Source: Enterovibrio calviensis DSM 14347 (GTDB lineage Bacteria > Pseudomonadota > Gammaproteobacteria > Enterobacterales > Vibrionaceae). Taken from it: a stretch of DNA of 64,000 nucleotides. Both the position numbers and the translations under genes were made by a program. The notes below the pieces were generated by a model. It made no database searches and had not been told where the DNA came from. It saw nothing but the letters and a program-made list of their open reading frames with translations. Shown here in pieces: positions 63,501 to 64,000 of this stretch (within the stretch, counting starts at the first letter, position 1; the number at the start of each line of letters is the position of its first letter). The stretch spans positions 434,001-498,000 of the forward strand of contig NZ_JHZA01000001.1 in the NCBI RefSeq assembly GCF_000621165.1, in the 5' to 3' direction.

Positions 63501-64000
63501 ATGGGTGAGTATGTTTACTTCCCATTGGCAGACGGAAGCGTGTTGAAGGCGCAGATTTGCAGCTCAGTGTTTTACGACACCAAAAATGAGAAGCCTTCAC
63601 AATCGAAGGATGAGGACGTCTCACCGCTTGAAGAGGCGTATACCGTTCAGCATGCGTTGCCGCTGCACCATTTGAGTAAAGCGTTAGGCAAAGCGCAAAC
63701 AGCCCCTGCGGGTGTTCATCTTCATGAAACGCAGAACATGAGCCAAGTGATCCTTCGCGGGGAACCAAGCGCAGATTTTGTGGCGAACGTGGAACAAGCC
63801 TTAGGACTGTCTTTGCCGATTGCAGCCTGTACGTCATCCGAGTCCGAGGACTATCAGATATGGTGGCAGTCACCGGATGAATGGTTAGTGCTGAGCAGCG
63901 AAAAATCAGCACAAGACATTGAGGCGTCGTTACGCGCCGTGTTGAGTGGTCATTATCAAGTCGTGGATGTATCTGGCGGTCAATCCTTGGTGACATTAAC
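60591..64000 (+). CDS. soxA: Sarcosine oxidase alpha subunit SoxA fused in frame to SoxG-like sequence; runs off the window
   Basis: An open frame of 1136 codons with no stop before base 64000. The first ~1000 residues are a complete SoxA: ferredoxin-like start ([22 protein letters not shown]), [22 protein letters not shown] (NAD/FAD site), then the folate-binding aminomethyltransferase-like half ([50 protein letters not shown]). After [21 protein letters not shown], the frame continues with [51 protein letters not shown] and [17 protein letters not shown], which is SoxG. The gamma subunit is therefore fused to alpha. Transfers the methyl group of sarcosine to tetrahydrofolate. Confidence 0.92.
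   Translation, partial: [1136 protein letters not shown]

Overview
The window looks like a chromosomal segment of a marine gammaproteobacterium of the Vibrionaceae, possibly near Enterovibrio, Grimontia or Photobacterium; the genus is inference. Supporting this are the TmaR, RbsR, Mak and QmcA sequences, two CheV paralogues, several hybrid kinases with HPt domains, an SOS imuA-imuB-dnaE2 cassette, and a family of intergenic palindromes of the kind common in Vibrionaceae. I see no rRNA, tRNA, CRISPR array, transposase or phage gene.

Layout. 1-2671: partial tmaR and two head-to-head cheV genes. 3008-4366: an unrecognised membrane protein. 4523-9549: a ribose module on the minus strand (rbsD, FucP-type permease, epimerase-like gene, rbsK, rbsR) with a perfect RbsR-type operator; it lies between two exact 26-bp direct repeats, one of which is the 3' end of dnaE2. 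10019-15248: imuA-imuB-dnaE2 under a LexA box. 15479-18884: a DUF4156-type lipoprotein, then a PilZ/HlyD protein and an Alg8-like synthase behind a sigma-54 promoter. 19252-24743: a small unknown gene and a REC-hemerythrin regulator with a 1325-residue hybrid kinase. 24871-26786: azlD, azlC and an AraC regulator. 26978-31866: a cold-shock gene, mak, qmcA-nfeD and a PfkB fructokinase. 31940-35503: a PhnD-like binding protein and a hybrid kinase. 35817-38083: a MetC-like lyase, an ABM monooxygenase and a DsbA-like lipoprotein.

38314-50820 is one 4168-residue adhesin gene. It has a LapA-type N-terminal retention module with a TAAG site, about 30 VCBS-type repeats, three copies of an unnamed inserted domain, and C-terminal RTX repeats with a type I secretion signal. 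Divergent from it (51338-55772) are a kinase-dead-looking multi-receiver/HPt protein and an overlapping REC-GGDEF-EAL enzyme. Adhesin plus cyclic-di-GMP enzymes suggests a surface-attachment locus, and the PilZ-controlled polysaccharide synthase is a second possible cyclic-di-GMP output in the window. No LapD, LapG or type I exporter is present here.

56011-64000: frnE, a GNAT acetyltransferase, a small membrane protein, fdhD, and the heterotetrameric sarcosine oxidase genes soxB, soxD and soxA. The soxA frame runs without a stop into SoxG-like sequence up to the window edge, so alpha and gamma subunits appear fused.
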